Origin: Locusta migratoria
Taxonomy: Eukaryota; Arthropoda; Insecta; Orthoptera; Acrididae
Direction of reading: 5' to 3'
DNA: 64,000 nt
NCBI GenBank assembly: GCA_026315105.1
Contig: CM048744.1
Location: forward strand, 311,557,270-311,621,269
In this document: positions 1 to 11,319 of the stretch, piece after piece
Layout of the letters: the number at the start of each line of letters is the position of its first letter
How positions within the stretch are numbered: the first letter of the stretch is position 1
Translations under genes and position numbers: made by a program
Notes under the pieces: generated by a model
What the model was told of the DNA's origin: nothing
Seen by the model: only the letters and a program-made list of their open reading frames with translations
The model's database searches: none

Positions 1-224
1 GGCTGTGAGAGAGGTATTGGACACCCACCCTCTCTCCCGTTATCTACGCCCCTGCTTAGAGACATGGCAACTTTATTTTTCGCAAAATTGCAGTCTTGGA
101 GACAACGTAGAAGAATTACGGAGGTACACAGACAGACGTTTTTCCATTGCTCCAAGTGCGCTATGAATAATATTGCGGCTGTGGAATATTTACTGCATAA
201 AGTAAAGCAGTCAACAGTCCTAAA

Positions 225-494
225 ATTGGTTTGAACACCACAGTGCTTTACTAGGCATGGTTCTGGTTGGAGGTGGGTGGTATGCCGTTGCCTTCCTCCG
301 ATCTTCGACCCAGCCAGGTATAGGGGACAAGTTAAACGTGGGTTTCGAATCACGGTTCTACTATTTTTCACATCAGCAACATTGCCAGAGGAGAAAGAAC
401 TGGAAAGTGACAAATAAAAATCCCAGTACCTGGCGGGGATCGAATCCGCGACCTTTCAATTCAGAGTCTGGCACTCTATCACTGCCAACCTTTC
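225..494 (-). mobile_element. SINE-3 copy (tRNA-derived), reverse orientation
   Basis: A Pol III-type head is readable on the minus strand at about 431-490: the B-box-like TTCGAATCACG/GATCGAATCCGC stretch lies at 345-445 and the tRNA-like segment at 431-470. The body shares the 'CCACGTTTAAC...GTCCCC' block (about 322-345 here) with two other copies, at 22.4-22.85 kb and 60.3-60.46 kb, and this is why it is called a family. The flank 'GGTATGCCGTTGCCTTCCTCCG' (279-300) probably belongs to the same or a composite element. No target duplication was found. The overlapping 84-residue ORF is a chance reading of the SINE. Confidence 0.6.
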
Positions 495-730
495 ATTTTC
501 GTTCGCTATGAAGATAACTCCCTTTATTTGTTTATTTTTTATTCGGTAATCCATTTGCAACGCTCAAAAACGTATCACGATATACCATTCACGTATACAC
601 GTAGTTACTAATAATTACATAAAATTACCAGGAGTAGTGTAACTCGTCTACTTGCTGCAGCTGACTTTAAAATATATAAACACACGCAAAAGCACGTCGG
701 TCATTCCGTCAACCGTCTTCTGTCTGGAGA

Positions 731-806
731 TAAGTGCGAGGTAGGACTCGAACCTCTGACGGAAGCGGCCAGACAATCTGTGAATAGCGCCTAAGACCGC
801 GAGGCG
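731..806 (-). mobile_element. Diverged SINE-1 head fragment
   Basis: Minus-strand tRNA-like head with the T-arm/B box complement GACTCGAACCTC (747-758) followed by GGAAGCGGCC and CGCCTAAGACCGC, as in the other SINE-1 copies. The 3' body is missing or too diverged to trace. Confidence 0.6.
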
Positions 807-809
807 AAG

Positions 810-2230
810 AATGTATACAAACTAACAGTTGGTAGAAACGCTACTCATCTAGGAAGAATGTCACGGGAATAGAACTGTTGACGTGTCAGAATGCGGATGG
901 CGCTGGTATTACGAGTGCCATTCTCGGGTTCAAGCTGCCGTGTGGATTCCTTGCAACAGAAGCCTCTCTCGTCAGCTTATGCCACTGGCGCCGCATAACA
1001 TCTTCGTGACGCTTTCGCACTTAATTAAATGCATCTTGGCTGAAATGCTAGTCAGTTGTCGTTACAAAAACAGTTTTCCTATAATTTTACATCACTGTTT
1101 ATCAAACTGTGAGTCGCGACCCCAGGGGGATGGCAAGGTCTTGCTCGGAGGGTCATCGTCACAGGAGGAAGTACTTGCACTATAAAACAACCACGGGTTC
1201 ACTAATACAAAAACGTATGCCTACATGAAATGTATTTAATGTTAAAATTACGGAGTTTCTTGTGAAACGTTAGTTCTGAATTGATCATAGATTCGTTTGT
1301 AATAAAGTCGTTAATGATTAATAAGCGCAAAGCCTGAAAGCTGTTTAAAAACCAGTCGATAGGTAGAAGAACTTAATAAATAAGTAATTCTGAAAAAAAT
1401 AGAAGATCTACATCTTTAAAAGTTATCTATAAGAGAATAATCTGCTTTTGAGTCTTGCCTGAAATGCGAAACACTCGTTAAGTAAAATACATTTTTCTGT
1501 CGGAAATCATGTAAAAATAGGATAATGTTCCATACCACAAACATACAATTAAAAAACTTTATACAAAAATTTTAAATAAAGCTTTAGCAAATTAAAGAAG
1601 ATTAAATTTGTTTCCTTTGAGATAGCATAGTTTGCTTTCGGTTCGTGAGGAGCAGAGGGAGGGTCGCCAGAATTATTTGGCACGGCGTCTCCAGAATATT
1701 TTTATTCGGTAGAGGGACGCATATTTGAAAAGCTTGAAAAACACAAATTTGCAACATGAGATTAGATTGTTGTTTTAATTGACACCTGCTCAAATTAAGT
1801 AAATGTGATTTCGTAACTGTTTGTTACGATTGTAAATTAATTAATATTTAGGACTGACAAGACGTATCTATGAATTTTGACTAGTAATGTGACATGAAAG
1901 ATATATACAACAGTACACAGTACTTAAATAATTGTGGAAGATTTGTATTTTATTTTGTGCCCATGAAACGTGATGGAAATGGCTAAGAGACACTTATAAA
2001 CTAGTGTTTCATCCCACGTCAATTCCTAGTGCTTTATACCCAAGTCTAAAAAATAACTCAAGAGTTCATTTTTAACAAGTTTATTATTTTCCGTTTCTAA
2101 TTCACATATTCTACCATGAAGTAATAATTTGAATGCTCTTAAAATAAGTAGTGCAAAGCCGGCGTGACCCTTTTTTTATTAACAACGAATCAACTTGTTG
2201 TTGAATATTTTAGGAAGCTAATACTGACCG
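810..2230. other. AT-rich stretch, nothing recognised
   Basis: About 1.4 kb of mostly AT-rich DNA. The 100-residue ORF at 883-1185 has no recognisable domain and no obvious coding bias, and I see no repeat partner elsewhere in the window. Confidence 0.5.
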
Positions 2231-2232
2231 CA

Positions 2233-2405
2233 ACATTCGGGTGGACGTTGATTCAAACCGCCTTCGGGCTTAGGGTTTTCCGCGATTTTGCTAAATCACT
2301 CCAGGCAAATGCTGGGATGGTTCCTTTCAAAGACCACGGCCGATTTCATTACCCATCCCTGACGACAACAACACGAACGCGTGCTAATGACCACGTTGTA
2401 CCCTA
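2233..2405 (+). mobile_element. SINE-2 copy
   Basis: Carries the SINE-2 signature on the plus strand: a B-box-like GATTCAAACCGC at 2250-2261, then TAGGGTTTTCCGCGATTT, CACTCCAGGCAAATGCTGGG and GGTTCCTTTCAAAG, ending CTAATGACCACGTTGT. Matching copies lie at 12.78, 38.5, 44.4 and 63.0 kb. The head is truncated or diverged at the 5' side. Confidence 0.75.
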
Positions 2406-2409
2406 ACAT

Positions 2410-2970
2410 TGCTTCCTTGTCCTCAACAATGATTGTGTTTTTAGGATATGTCAAGAATTATGTTTTCGTCCTGCTCAGAATCCGAACAGTTTTCCTTTGC
2501 AATATTATTTAAAGAAAACGCAAGGAACGTGAAGATGTGTGGACAGAGATTACAAACCGTCTTAACCCAACTCGCAGTGGACAGACGCGCTTCACTGACA
2601 GCAGGAAAGTGTTTCGACATTGGGACGTCGCATTTATCCTGCGATATTGTAAAAGTGAAAACACACAAATATATTTTTAAGAGATAAATGCCGGAGTCAG
2701 TCGACCACTAGTTGCAGTATTAGTCACAGGGAGTGACAAATGACTAGAGACAACGGAAAGATTCGAATGTCAGCCTTTTCTTCATTTACAAGCTTGTAAG
2801 ACAAACGCTAATCACAGTCATTGGAAGGGCCATACATAGATACGTGCATGAAGGAGCAATTATAGATATTACGGGAATGGGCGGATTAAGTATGAAAGCT
2901 TTTTCGGTGTGCCTTATTCGTCATAGGAAAACTGATAACTCAATTATGCGAAACCGCCACAGCGTTTATA
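2410..2970. other. Non-coding, nothing recognised
   Basis: Two short overlapping ORFs on opposite strands (2441-2687) are mirror readings of the same bases. No repeat partner was found in the window. Confidence 0.4.
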
Positions 2971-2974
2971 TGCT

Positions 2975-3672
2975 GTGAAATTCTGTGCGTACCGGCGTAC
3001 AGAGTGTGGTATGCAGGTAATAACGACAGGGTCTTTCGAGATATGCAGAAAGCAGCTTATTGCAGTACCTTCCCACCGTCGTTTCGCAGTAGGCTTCCCT
3101 GCTGTTATCGAGCTGCAGAACTGTGTGAAACGCGATTCTTGTTGGGCCTTCGTTATCGCAAAATTGTTTGCTGGGAGACAATGCGTGAAAAATATCCGTC
3201 GGAGCGACCTCGAGAAAGCCATTGTGCAGGGCTTTCTTTCGGCATACAGGTCTCTGATCCTCCCACGACGCCGTCCTGTACAAAAGACAGCGCTCCATGT
3301 AGACGCGGCTTGTGTGTATATCCCTGGTGGGACCCTGCCTTGTTCAGAATATTCCCAAGAATCCACGACCCCTCCCCCCAGACACCACCTCCTCCAAACC
3401 ACCCTAGTCTGTCGCGTCCACTGGGGATAACAATGGGTGCAGACGAGGCGGAAAGGTGGGAGGGGGTGTGTGTGGACACTCTCATGGTCGACTCAGTCCT
3501 GTTCAGTTTGACCCGACTGTCAAAAAGTTCTTTCAGCCAACAGCAAAAATGTGTAAAAATCGTGAACGTCAGATGGAAGAGCGGGCCGATATGGTGTCCG
3601 CCGAGTCCTTGTCGAAAAGTTTTGGGGCTACACACAATTTCTTTTTTGGATGATAACTATCACCATTTTTGA
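2975..3672 (+). other. Multi-frame open region, coding status doubtful
   Basis: A GC-richer block is open in several frames at once: 222 codons at 3004-3672 and 151 at 2975-3430 on plus, and 152, 160 and 110 codons on minus. Openness in at least five frames points to base composition, not selection on one frame. The longest translation has a proline-rich patch in the middle and no motif I recognise. It could be a diverged transposon or an unrecognised exon. I do not assign a function. Confidence 0.2.
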
Positions 3673-3679
3673 AATTCGG

Positions 3680-4010
3680 AAGTATTTCGTCCAGAGTGAC
3701 ACCTAAAATACAATGTAAATGGTTTAGGATGTAGTACGCAAAGTGGCACGCAATTTCATTTTGGAATCGTTATCAACTCTAATAATAACCGAGATGTAGA
3801 AGTAAGTATCTTTTCTTAAATAAACGATCATTTTCAAATGTCAAAAGCTGTTAAACCGGCGAGTACAGTGATGTAACAATTCTTAATGTTGGCGTCGAAA
3901 TATTTAAGCAAAATTACTAAAGAAAAGTCATAAGAATGAAAGGTAACGCTGTGAAATATGGATTCTTTGTTTGTTTGGAATTTCAGAGCGGAGACAAAGT
4001 ATGCACGCTC
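3680..4010. other. AT-rich, nothing recognised
   Basis: No ORF, hairpin or repeat partner was noted. Confidence 0.4.
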
Positions 4011-4185
4011 AAATGTTCAAATCTTTGTCAATCTATGGGACGAATGTACTGTGGTTATCAGTCCCTAGGCTTACAAACTATTTAAAATAACCTAAGGACA
4101 ACACACACACATGCCCAGGGGAGGACTCGAACCTCCGACGGGAGCGGCCACGAAGTCCCTGACATGGCGCCTAGAATCGCTCGGC
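4011..4185 (-). mobile_element. Diverged SINE-1 copy, full length
   Basis: Runs on the minus strand from the tail AAATGTTCAAATCTTTG (4011) through the 'GACTGATAACCACAG' equivalent and a CA/TG stretch to the head: GACTCGAACCTCCGAC (4126-4141) is the B-box complement and CGCCTAGAATCGCTCGGC the A-box side. It is more diverged than subfamily A or B, so it is an older insertion. Confidence 0.85.
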
Positions 4186-4189
4186 ATTT

Positions 4190-4778
4190 CCACACTTTTT
4201 CTCGTTAAATAAATCATAATTATTATAAAATATTCTAGAAAATGTATTGAAAATTTTATTGTAAATGCTGGTCCATCACGATTTGTGACATAACAATGTT
4301 GACACACTGGGGTCACATGCACAGTATCCAGAAAAGAAAGGTATCTCATGAATGGCTGCGAGACAGAAGGGAAGCTTCAGCCTTCTAATTGAAAAGTGGG
4401 CAACATTACATAGCGAAATATGAGTGCTGCGCGTTGGAGTGTCTGTTGAAACATTATTACTAATTAAAATAATTAGTAAAGTCTGTCTGGATTGATGATA
4501 GAAAATCTTACGTAAACACGAAAATATGCAGTCTCACTTTACTGCAGACTACGGAATTACGGAGTCCTCCACCACGTCGTTGCACGAGGAACATCAGAGC
4601 TGTAAAACAAACGTAATCTTCCAGTTGTGTTTGTAACTAACATATAGGTGGTAAATACATATCTTTAGAGGTGGGTCTTCATCTGCAGAATCCTGTTTCC
4701 GGCAGTGTTGCTACATAGCCATTCACGGGTTACGTGTATATAAATAACCGAATTCAGGTACAAAATATTATTCACTGT
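4190..4778. other. AT-rich, nothing recognised
   Basis: About 590 bp without ORFs or repeat partners that I can see. Confidence 0.4.
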
Positions 4779-4977
4779 GCCGGCCGCGGTGGCCGCGAGG
4801 ACTGAGGCGCTTCAGTCACGGTCTGCACGGCCACTACGGTCGGGGGTTCGAACCCCCCCTCGGGCATGGATATTTGTGCCGTCCTAGTTCGTCAGTAGTT
4901 CATAAGTAGTTTGTAAGTTTAGGGACTGATGACCCCGTAGTTAAGTCCCATAAGTTTTACAAACATTTCAACATTTC
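4779..4977 (+). mobile_element. SINE-1A copy, full length
   Basis: Starts GCCGGCCGCGGTGGCC (A-box region), has the T-arm/B box GGGGGTTCGAACCCCCC, the linker CTCGGGCATGGATATTTGTG, the block GGGACTGATGACCCCGTAG and the tail ACAAACATTTCAACATTT. Flanks TTCACTG and TTTACTG could be a worn target duplication. It is close to the other eleven A copies in this window, which suggests recent activity. Confidence 0.92.
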
Positions 4978-5048
4978 TTTACTGATGTTGCTTATACGCT
5001 AGATATAAAAGGAGGCTGGAGACATTTTGGACAAATAGTGTATATAAT

Positions 5049-6256
5049 AAAGCCCCTTTTACACGATCCACTTTCTTGCGAAAATCGACTACTCGAAGCG
5101 TGGACGGCTCTTCTGCCGTCGTGTAAATCAGGAACCAACCACGGCGAGATTGCGACTATGACGTCGAGAATCTTTCGATTGTGCCGAGTGCGGAGTTCTA
5201 AATTTTCGAGTTCGGTGAACACTGCGCATGCGCAGAAGCGGAGGCTGCATTGTCCAGCAGAATACGCGAGGTACTGTTTTGTAAACAATGAAGGCACACA
5301 GTAAGTAGTGTAGTACGGAATAAAAAACTACTAGCCATCACTGGCATTTTTACTTCACGTTTTCCATCGCAGTAATACAAAGTATGTTGATTAAGGATTA
5401 CTTCTAATTTTTTTGTAGAAATGTAGTGGACGAAAAAAAGGGTTAAGGCTCTCATTTCAGCTTCTGAAGAGGAGAGGGCCATCGCAGATACAGAACATCA
5501 TTTATATCACAATAAAGTAATTTTAACCGCTACTGGTATTATTTCTGATCTTTGTGTGTTATGGTGATTGCAGATACTCATTGAAAGCATAATATATTTT
5601 CCAGAATGCACGGAAAGAAGTGCTCAAAGTAGTGGCAAACAAGGTAACCGCAGTTTGACCGAAAGTTACAACTGAATTTGGTATTCTGCGGTCACATTGC
5701 AGCGCGTAGTTAAAAAAAAAAATCGTCAGAGCGAAAAGAGTGGGAAAAGAGTGTTTACCATCCTTAAATGTGGTGGTTTCAACTTTGGGTTTTCTTGAGG
5801 GAATTCATTTCCCCAAGAAAGGGGCATAGCAATATACAGGTCGCAATTCGTTCACGAGCATTTTGCATATCCCCCTTGCTTCTTCTCGTCTTTGCAACCA
5901 CGATCGCATCCAAACGCTTCTCTTTCTGCCTCTGCGCTCTTTCCTTTTGCCTTCCTGCAAAGCGGCGGCGATTACTACCGTTGCTGCAGCCAATACCACG
6001 AGATTTTCAACCATTTCGCTGTGTTGGATAAAAGGTTGTGATTAAAATTCAAATCAGCACAAGAAGTATCACGACGACAACCACAGCGCAAAGACCGCAC
6101 AGCAGGCAGCACACACACAAATTTCCAAGCTATCGTATAAACGCAAACGATCACGCAATATAAATGAAACACGGATCCACCAGGGGCGCTGCAGTCGACA
6201 CACTCGTTTCGAGTAGACAACCGAGACCAGAAAGTCGCTAGTGTAAAAGGGGCTTT
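5049..6256 (-). mobile_element. PIF/Harbinger-type non-autonomous DNA transposon, copy 1
   Basis: Bounded by terminal inverted repeats AAGCCCCTTTTACAC (5050 on) and GTGTAAAAGGGGCTT (6241-6255), with imperfect pairing continuing for about 30 bp. A second copy of the same family lies at 40,196-41,375 in the opposite orientation. The only protein remnant is a Harbinger-transposase-like N-terminus on the minus strand (5805-6014). The catalytic DDE part is absent, so this copy could move only with help from an autonomous relative. Near the left end sits the palindrome TGCGCATGCGCA (5225-5236), conserved in copy 2. I could not identify a 3 bp target duplication. Confidence 0.8.
5805..6014 (-). pseudogene. 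Harbinger transposase N-terminal fragment
   Basis: A 69-codon frame inside Harbinger copy 1. It opens MVENLVVLAAATVVIAAA, continues with a basic stretch (about residues 20-31) and then RKRSVWMRSWLQRREEARG, followed by LVNELR. The RKRSVW..WL.RR pattern, a basic patch followed by Trp-x-x-x-Trp-Leu and a short 'NELR' segment, is typical of the start of PIF/Harbinger transposases (recognised from family knowledge). After about residue 58 the resemblance stops and no DDE nuclease domain follows, so the gene is a truncated relic. The first ~45 residues are shared with copy 2 (40,422-40,631), after which the two copies diverge because of different internal deletions. Confidence 0.7.
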
Positions 6257-6259
6257 TGA

Positions 6260-7235
6260 AGAGATATGCTAGGAGTGAATGCTAAGATCTTGTGTATCAG
6301 AAAGGATCTAGCATAGCAAATTCTAATGTATTTGGATTCTCACTTTAATAGAAGCAGATAAACAGAAAAGCTTGGTACAATTACCGGGAGAGTACCAGCT
6401 GGCGACGTTTGGTTGCAATAACCGTTTCCGCCCGCCTAGCCTTTCTATTCTAAAGTGTAGTTTTCTCACATAGCGGTGCGAGTTGAATTACGTACATTAC
6501 GTGGCGCTCTGCCTGGTATCCTTTGCAGAATACTTCTCTTGATTCCTTTACTATTCGCAAAATAAAAGTGGTGATTCGCTCGCAATATCTTATACGTAAT
6601 ATTTCAAAACATATTTTGTGTTCAGTAATGTAAGCTTTATACAGTTGGGCTAAATATGTCAGAAAGAATGAAACAAAAGTTATCCGTGTGTAAACTGGTT
6701 ATTACACACGAATTTACCTATACAGAGTACGTCTTATGGGAACTGATCTTGCAGATTGACCACACAATTGCAGTGCGAACTGTCGTTCTATCACAGCAAT
6801 GTCACAGTGCTGAAGTTCACTGTTGCGTCAACTTATCATTAGAAACGGTCAAGGGCGACAATAACTGAATAGCTTGGTCGCAAGAACCGTATAATAAGAC
6901 TGGGAGAGCAAGCAACCCAAAGAAGGCTTTGATGTGTATGTACGAATGACAATGATATATTTGGCTACCCACTGAAACTATACTTGTGTCAACAAGCCAG
7001 ATCAGTAATCGAATGATATTGAGTTTGAATGGCCCTTCCTCAGGGGACATGTTTTCACTTCTTAACTTGAAAGTTACCTGCGACCCAAGTTCAAGCAGAG
7101 CTGAAGGAAAGCTACCGGCCATTTTTCTTTATTTTTTCAGGTGTAATGGTTCAGTTAATTTACTTCATTTTTAAATGTCACTATGGTATTGTACTTACCC
7201 TACCAATGTGCTACGCTATGTTTACGGAAATTTTA
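6260..7235. other. Non-coding, nothing recognised
   Basis: Moderately AT-rich. The short ORFs at 6656-7174 overlap on both strands and show no domain. Confidence 0.4.
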
Positions 7236-7249
7236 TTTAATTAAAAAAA

Positions 7250-7886
7250 TCGGGTCGATGTGAAGATTGTGTCGGTTGCTGTCTCTTCACTACCAATTTC
7301 TGGATGCGATTCTTTTCGCTTTCTTCCTCGGCTGCGAGTAGCAGTTTGTAATCCCTCTAGAATCGAATTTGTAAGCGCTGAGTTATTTGTGTGTTTTCGT
7401 ACAGGTTCTGAATATTCATGTTGTGCCAGTCATGCAACTCATCATATTAAAAAAATATCTTCTCCTTCGGAATCCTCTTCTGGGGAACTAGTCATATAAA
7501 TCAGCGATTCTTCATTCTAACGAAAATAGCGACGCGTCATAATAATTCACAGAGCTTAACTTCGGCATAATGTATTTACAACTAACAGCAATAAAGTACA
7601 GTCACTCCAGCCACGACATAAAGAAAAAAGGAAAGAAAGAGGGAGAACGAAATCGCAACAATGAAAAAATTTACGCTAAGCGGACGGAAAAAATAATTGT
7701 TGAGTCGTTACGGACATGGAACGTGAAAAATACCGGTCAAAATGACCGACTTGGATCATTCAAGGTAAATTATCAAAAGAGATTAAAAGTTATGAAATGT
7801 AAGCTAGATAAATTAAAACGTAAAGTGATTTATTAAACGTTTAACAATGCTTACTGGTCAGGTTGACCGGGACGGTCTTTCTAGTG
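7250..7886 (-). mobile_element. piggyBac-like element, 5' part only
   Basis: On the minus strand the terminus reads TTAA (7890-7887) then CACTAGAAAGACCGTCCCGG. TTAA is the piggyBac target duplication, and CACTAGAAAGA resembles the piggyBac terminal repeat CCCTAGAAAGA. GGTCAAAATGACC-type and GGTCAGGTTGACC palindromes (about 7736-7750 and 7857-7869) lie just inside. Then comes a short acidic start on minus from 7494, MTSSPEEDSEGEDIF, frameshifted into a charged segment with TRSRGRKRKESHPE (about 7290-7350). Acidic N-termini are usual for piggyBac transposases. The remaining transposase and the other end are missing. The assignment is moderate because the catalytic domain is absent. Confidence 0.5.
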
Positions 7887-7894
7887 TTAAAGCT

Positions 7895-8272
7895 AATTCG
7901 ATTGTAAAATTGACGTTCGGAATGACGCACTCCTACACAAAAGATTTTTATTTGTAACAAACACTCGTGTTGTTGATACTGTAAATGGGGACAATAACTA
8001 TTCGTTATACTCGGGTCACAAGTTGCTCTTACATTGTTACTATTAGTATCACACATTTTCCTTCTTTGTGTAAAAGACGTAAATCTGGTGGCTTGTCGGG
8101 CTATCATATCTTTGTATCTAGGAATTCAGTATCGATCACAGAACTACCTGACTGTCGAATCCGGATTAGCTTCGTTTTGACAGCCGCTGAAAGCTACTTG
8201 ATTCCTCGAAGGAAAGCGACATACGGCACTTTTAAGGAAAAGCTATAACTAAATAATCTATACATATTGTAA
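7895..8272. other. Non-coding, nothing recognised
   Basis: Only overlapping opposite-strand ORFs of 87-88 codons with no motif. Confidence 0.4.
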
Positions 8273-8274
8273 AA

Positions 8275-8322
<48 letters not shown>
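8273..8322. repeat. (GT)n microsatellite
   Basis: About 24 uninterrupted GT units. Confidence 0.98.
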
Positions 8323-8325
<3 letters not shown>

Positions 8326-8475
8326 TTCGTAGCAGATCTCCTGCTAAACTACTAGACCAATTTTTCAACCAAACTCGGTTCATATATTCCTTACTATCGG
8401 AAAACAATTGCTTTGGGGTTAAGAACCACCTACGACACATAGTTAAGCAGATATGTCATCATAAACAATGAAATG
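8323..8475 (+). repeat. Microsatellite-linked repeat with 'GCAGATCTCCTGC'
   Basis: Directly abuts the GT run and reads ACGTTCGTAGCAGATCTCC...CTACTAGACCAATTT. I associate this GT-run plus GCAGATCTCC combination with dispersed insect repeats, but no second copy is in the window. Confidence 0.35.
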
Positions 8476-8479
8476 TATG

Positions 8480-9500
8480 AATAACCGCCCCCTCACGCAA
8501 GAGTTTATTTATTTCATCTTTACTATCAGCTCTAAGCGTGAAACATTTTTCCGAATATTCCAATCTAATTTCCTTCACGACCACGACACATTGTTCGTGA
8601 AGAGTATCGAGCGCCATGAAAAGGGAAGTGAAACGGGCTGAAGGCGATGGATGGAGTGGGAGGAGATAGACGAACATAAGAATGGAACAAACATGTACCC
8701 GGGCTATACCGGGAATGTTACTGTATTATTGCTCAGCATACCACCATAGCATCATGGCCTATTAGCAAGGCAGGTGATTTGATTACAGGCAACGAGAAAA
8801 GGGAGAGAGGAAAGTAGACGCACTTTGAAATGCGTTACTTTGTGATCCTTCTACTGAAGAGTCCAGGAGTGGTTCTCGTGAACAAACTATTCCCCTGACG
8901 TTTCGATCTGAAGGCTACAGCTAAGAATTACCTCCTGCCTCGACCAGAACAACAAAGTGACTGTCGTCAGGCTGTTTACGGAGCTGCTACCATAACAACC
9001 TATCAGAGAATGTGCTCGGTCGCGCCTTCTGTTCCGTTCTTCGTTATCAAATCACTCTGCTACGGCAGATAGCGGGACTAGCCAGTTGCAAGATTACAAA
9101 TGTTCACCGTAGACTGAGAGAGATGGCGTTCTAAACTCGTAAACAGTATAAATAAATAATTACGCAACGACTGGTGAAGGTAGGCCAAAGTACACTAAAA
9201 CGATACCTACATACATACGCAATCCGCGAATAACAAACCTGTATCTGATGGCCGAGACACACACAAAACAGCCATGATGATAAACCAGCTATTATGTATT
9301 AGAAAAGTGGTAGCGGACAGAAAGAGAAATTTAAAGAAGAAAAGACAAAAAAGGGGGGAGAAGAGACATCGTAACAATCAGGAAATACGCTTTGATACGG
9401 AAAGCAATTTGTTCGTTAAGCATGTGCTGCTGTTATATTTTTAAATTAATAAAAAATTCTGGCTTTTTGATATTATTCCAACTGCAACCAAAGACCTAAA
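8480..9500. other. Non-coding, nothing recognised
   Basis: About 1 kb with scattered short ORFs and a purine-rich patch (9300-9360). Confidence 0.4.
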
Positions 9501-9509
9501 TCGAAACAA

Positions 9510-10475
9510 AGACCTCGGAGTAAACGACATTCCATCAGAACTGTTTAAGGTCCGTGGGAGAACTAACTATGGCGAAACTATTCCGTTAGTGTGCAAGATA
9601 TATAAGACAGGGCAAAATCAAGGAGACATATTTCAACAACGTGGATCTCTTGTGGATGCACCAATATCTGACAGCCCAATAACAGTCACGACTTCAGGAA
9701 AATGGATTGCGGGTATGTCCAGCGGCGACCCAAAGTCCGACAAAATCAACCACACGATTAGCAATTGAGCTATATTTATCACGACAGTCTGTTCAAAGAA
9801 TGTTACACAAAGAAAAATTTAAAGATTATCCACATTTACGACACGGGTTACATGAAGGTGATCCCGATCGATGCTTCAGTCAATAAAATTGCGTGGTCTG
9901 ACAAGGCCAATTTTAAGTTATGCAGACAACAGACACAACTGCACTTATTGGTATACCTACAGTGATAATCTTTCTGTAGATCAACGAAATCAAATTGACG
10001 TGAGACTCTGGGGTGCAATATCATCATTTAGCGTACTTCGTTTATTTTATTATTATTTATTTTAAGGAACAGCGAAAGAAAAATTTGGATATGTTTCACC
10101 TTCAGGTGGTGCCTGCACTTATGACGTGTGCTGAAAACTTTCAAGAAATTTACTTGTAACACTGTGGTGCTCCATCATATTATGCCACTGCCATCCGTGG
10201 TTATTGAAATGTAACTTTCCAAAGAAAAGTTATTGATCGAAGGGGAGTTACTGACATGCCTTTATGTTCGCCAAATATAACGTCCATGGATTTTGTTTAT
10301 CTATGGGGTGCCGTCTAGGACTTGTTTATTCTCAAAAGCCTCGTACCACTGCTGAACTAAAAGACGCGTTACCACACTGCAGCTTAAAGTATGTAACACT
10401 ATCGCAGAATTGCTTCAGTGATGTATTAATGAACACAGGATACATTGAACTTAACAATAGTTGTAAGTATTGTTT
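9510..10475 (+). pseudogene. Mariner-superfamily transposase pseudogene
   Basis: Pieces in shifting plus-strand frames line up in the order of a mariner-superfamily transposase, the kind often labelled DUF4817-type in insects. First, at about 9540-9700, a helix-turn-helix-like part (VCKIYKTGQNQGDIFQQ, then RGSLVDAP...TVTTSGK). Then VQRML-like text near 9790. At about 9880-9925 is AWSDKANFKL, corresponding to the first catalytic Asp ('WSDEA.F'). NRHNCTYW and DVRLWGAISS follow (9915-10035). Near 10,263-10,310 a C-terminal SPNITSMDF..LWGAV appears, where the family has 'SPDLTP.DFFLWG'; the third catalytic Asp is Asn here. It ends with SQKPRTTAELKDAL and a Cys-rich tail at 10,335-10,470. Several stops and frameshifts make it non-functional. 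Ends and target duplication were not found. Confidence 0.7.
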
Positions 10476-10484
10476 TTATTTGTA

Positions 10485-11165
10485 ATGACAGATAAATTCG
10501 ACCTTTTGTTTACATCGGTGCCCAGTCCATCGACTTTTGCGCCAACCTGTGTACAGGCAGTTCCGAACTGGTCGCATTCAGCCTGAAATGCGTAGGGGCG
10601 ATTGCACAACATTGCTGTGGCAGGGGGTGGCAGCACGCGTGTCCTTGAAGGACAATGGGTGGGGGGCGTATCGACCCTCGGGTTTTTCTTTTCACGCAGG
10701 ACCACTGTTGCTCGGATGCCGGAACGAAAGTTACGGCGTAAGCGTTGCGGCGGTTCTACTTGGGTAACTCTGCTAGTAACGTAAGCAGAAATCACTTAGC
10801 GCCTTCTTCTGCTTGTCATCGTTCATTGAAAAGCTCGCTCTCCGTGCCGGCGTTACTTGCAGAACTCACTGTTATGTTGCAGGTGGAGGAGCATTGCTGT
10901 GACGGCTGACGTCTTCTTTCACGACCGTTGCCGTTTTTACGACCGTGCTGGCTTTCGACGAAGACAGTAACTGTAAGCGTTTCACGTTTTCTGTACTACA
11001 TTATTTAAATTTTTAAACGAGTGTCTCCAGTCTTGTATAGATATTGGCAGCAATGTTGAGTGAAATTTGCCTGTTTAAATGTCTGTAAAATACAGATACT
11101 GGCACTAATGTTGAGCGAAATTTAGCCTATTTGTTTGTAAAACTGTTGGAGCAAACTACTATTGT
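10485..11165. other. Non-coding with a GC-richer patch
   Basis: 10,540-10,770 is GC-richer and open in several frames on both strands, which is compositional. The part after 10,980 is AT-rich and contains an imperfect ~65 bp duplication around 'ATATTGGCAGCAATGTTGAG' (11,041) and 'ATACTGGCACTAATGTTGAG' (11,096). Confidence 0.4.
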
Positions 11166-11167
11166 AA

Positions 11168-11312
11168 TTCGTCCCTAGACTTAGAAACTGCTCAAACTAA
11201 CTTACAGTAAGGACAGCAGACACATCCGAGTGAGGACTGGAACCTCCGGCGGGAACGGCCGCTCAGTCCGTAGCATGACGACTTAGACTATGCGGTCATT
11301 CCGCGCGGCTTG
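11168..11312 (-). mobile_element. Diverged SINE-1 copy
   Basis: Minus strand: GTCCCTAGACTTAGAAACTG (tail block), ACTTACAGTAAGGACAGCA, then the B-box complement GGACTGGAACCTCCGG (11,234-11,249) and a head ending ATTCCGCGCGGCTT. Confidence 0.8.
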
Positions 11313-11319
11313 GACGGTT

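Noticed and set aside
3004..3672. 222-codon ORF as a host gene
   Set aside because: The same bases are open in at least five frames on both strands and no domain is visible, so composition explains it.
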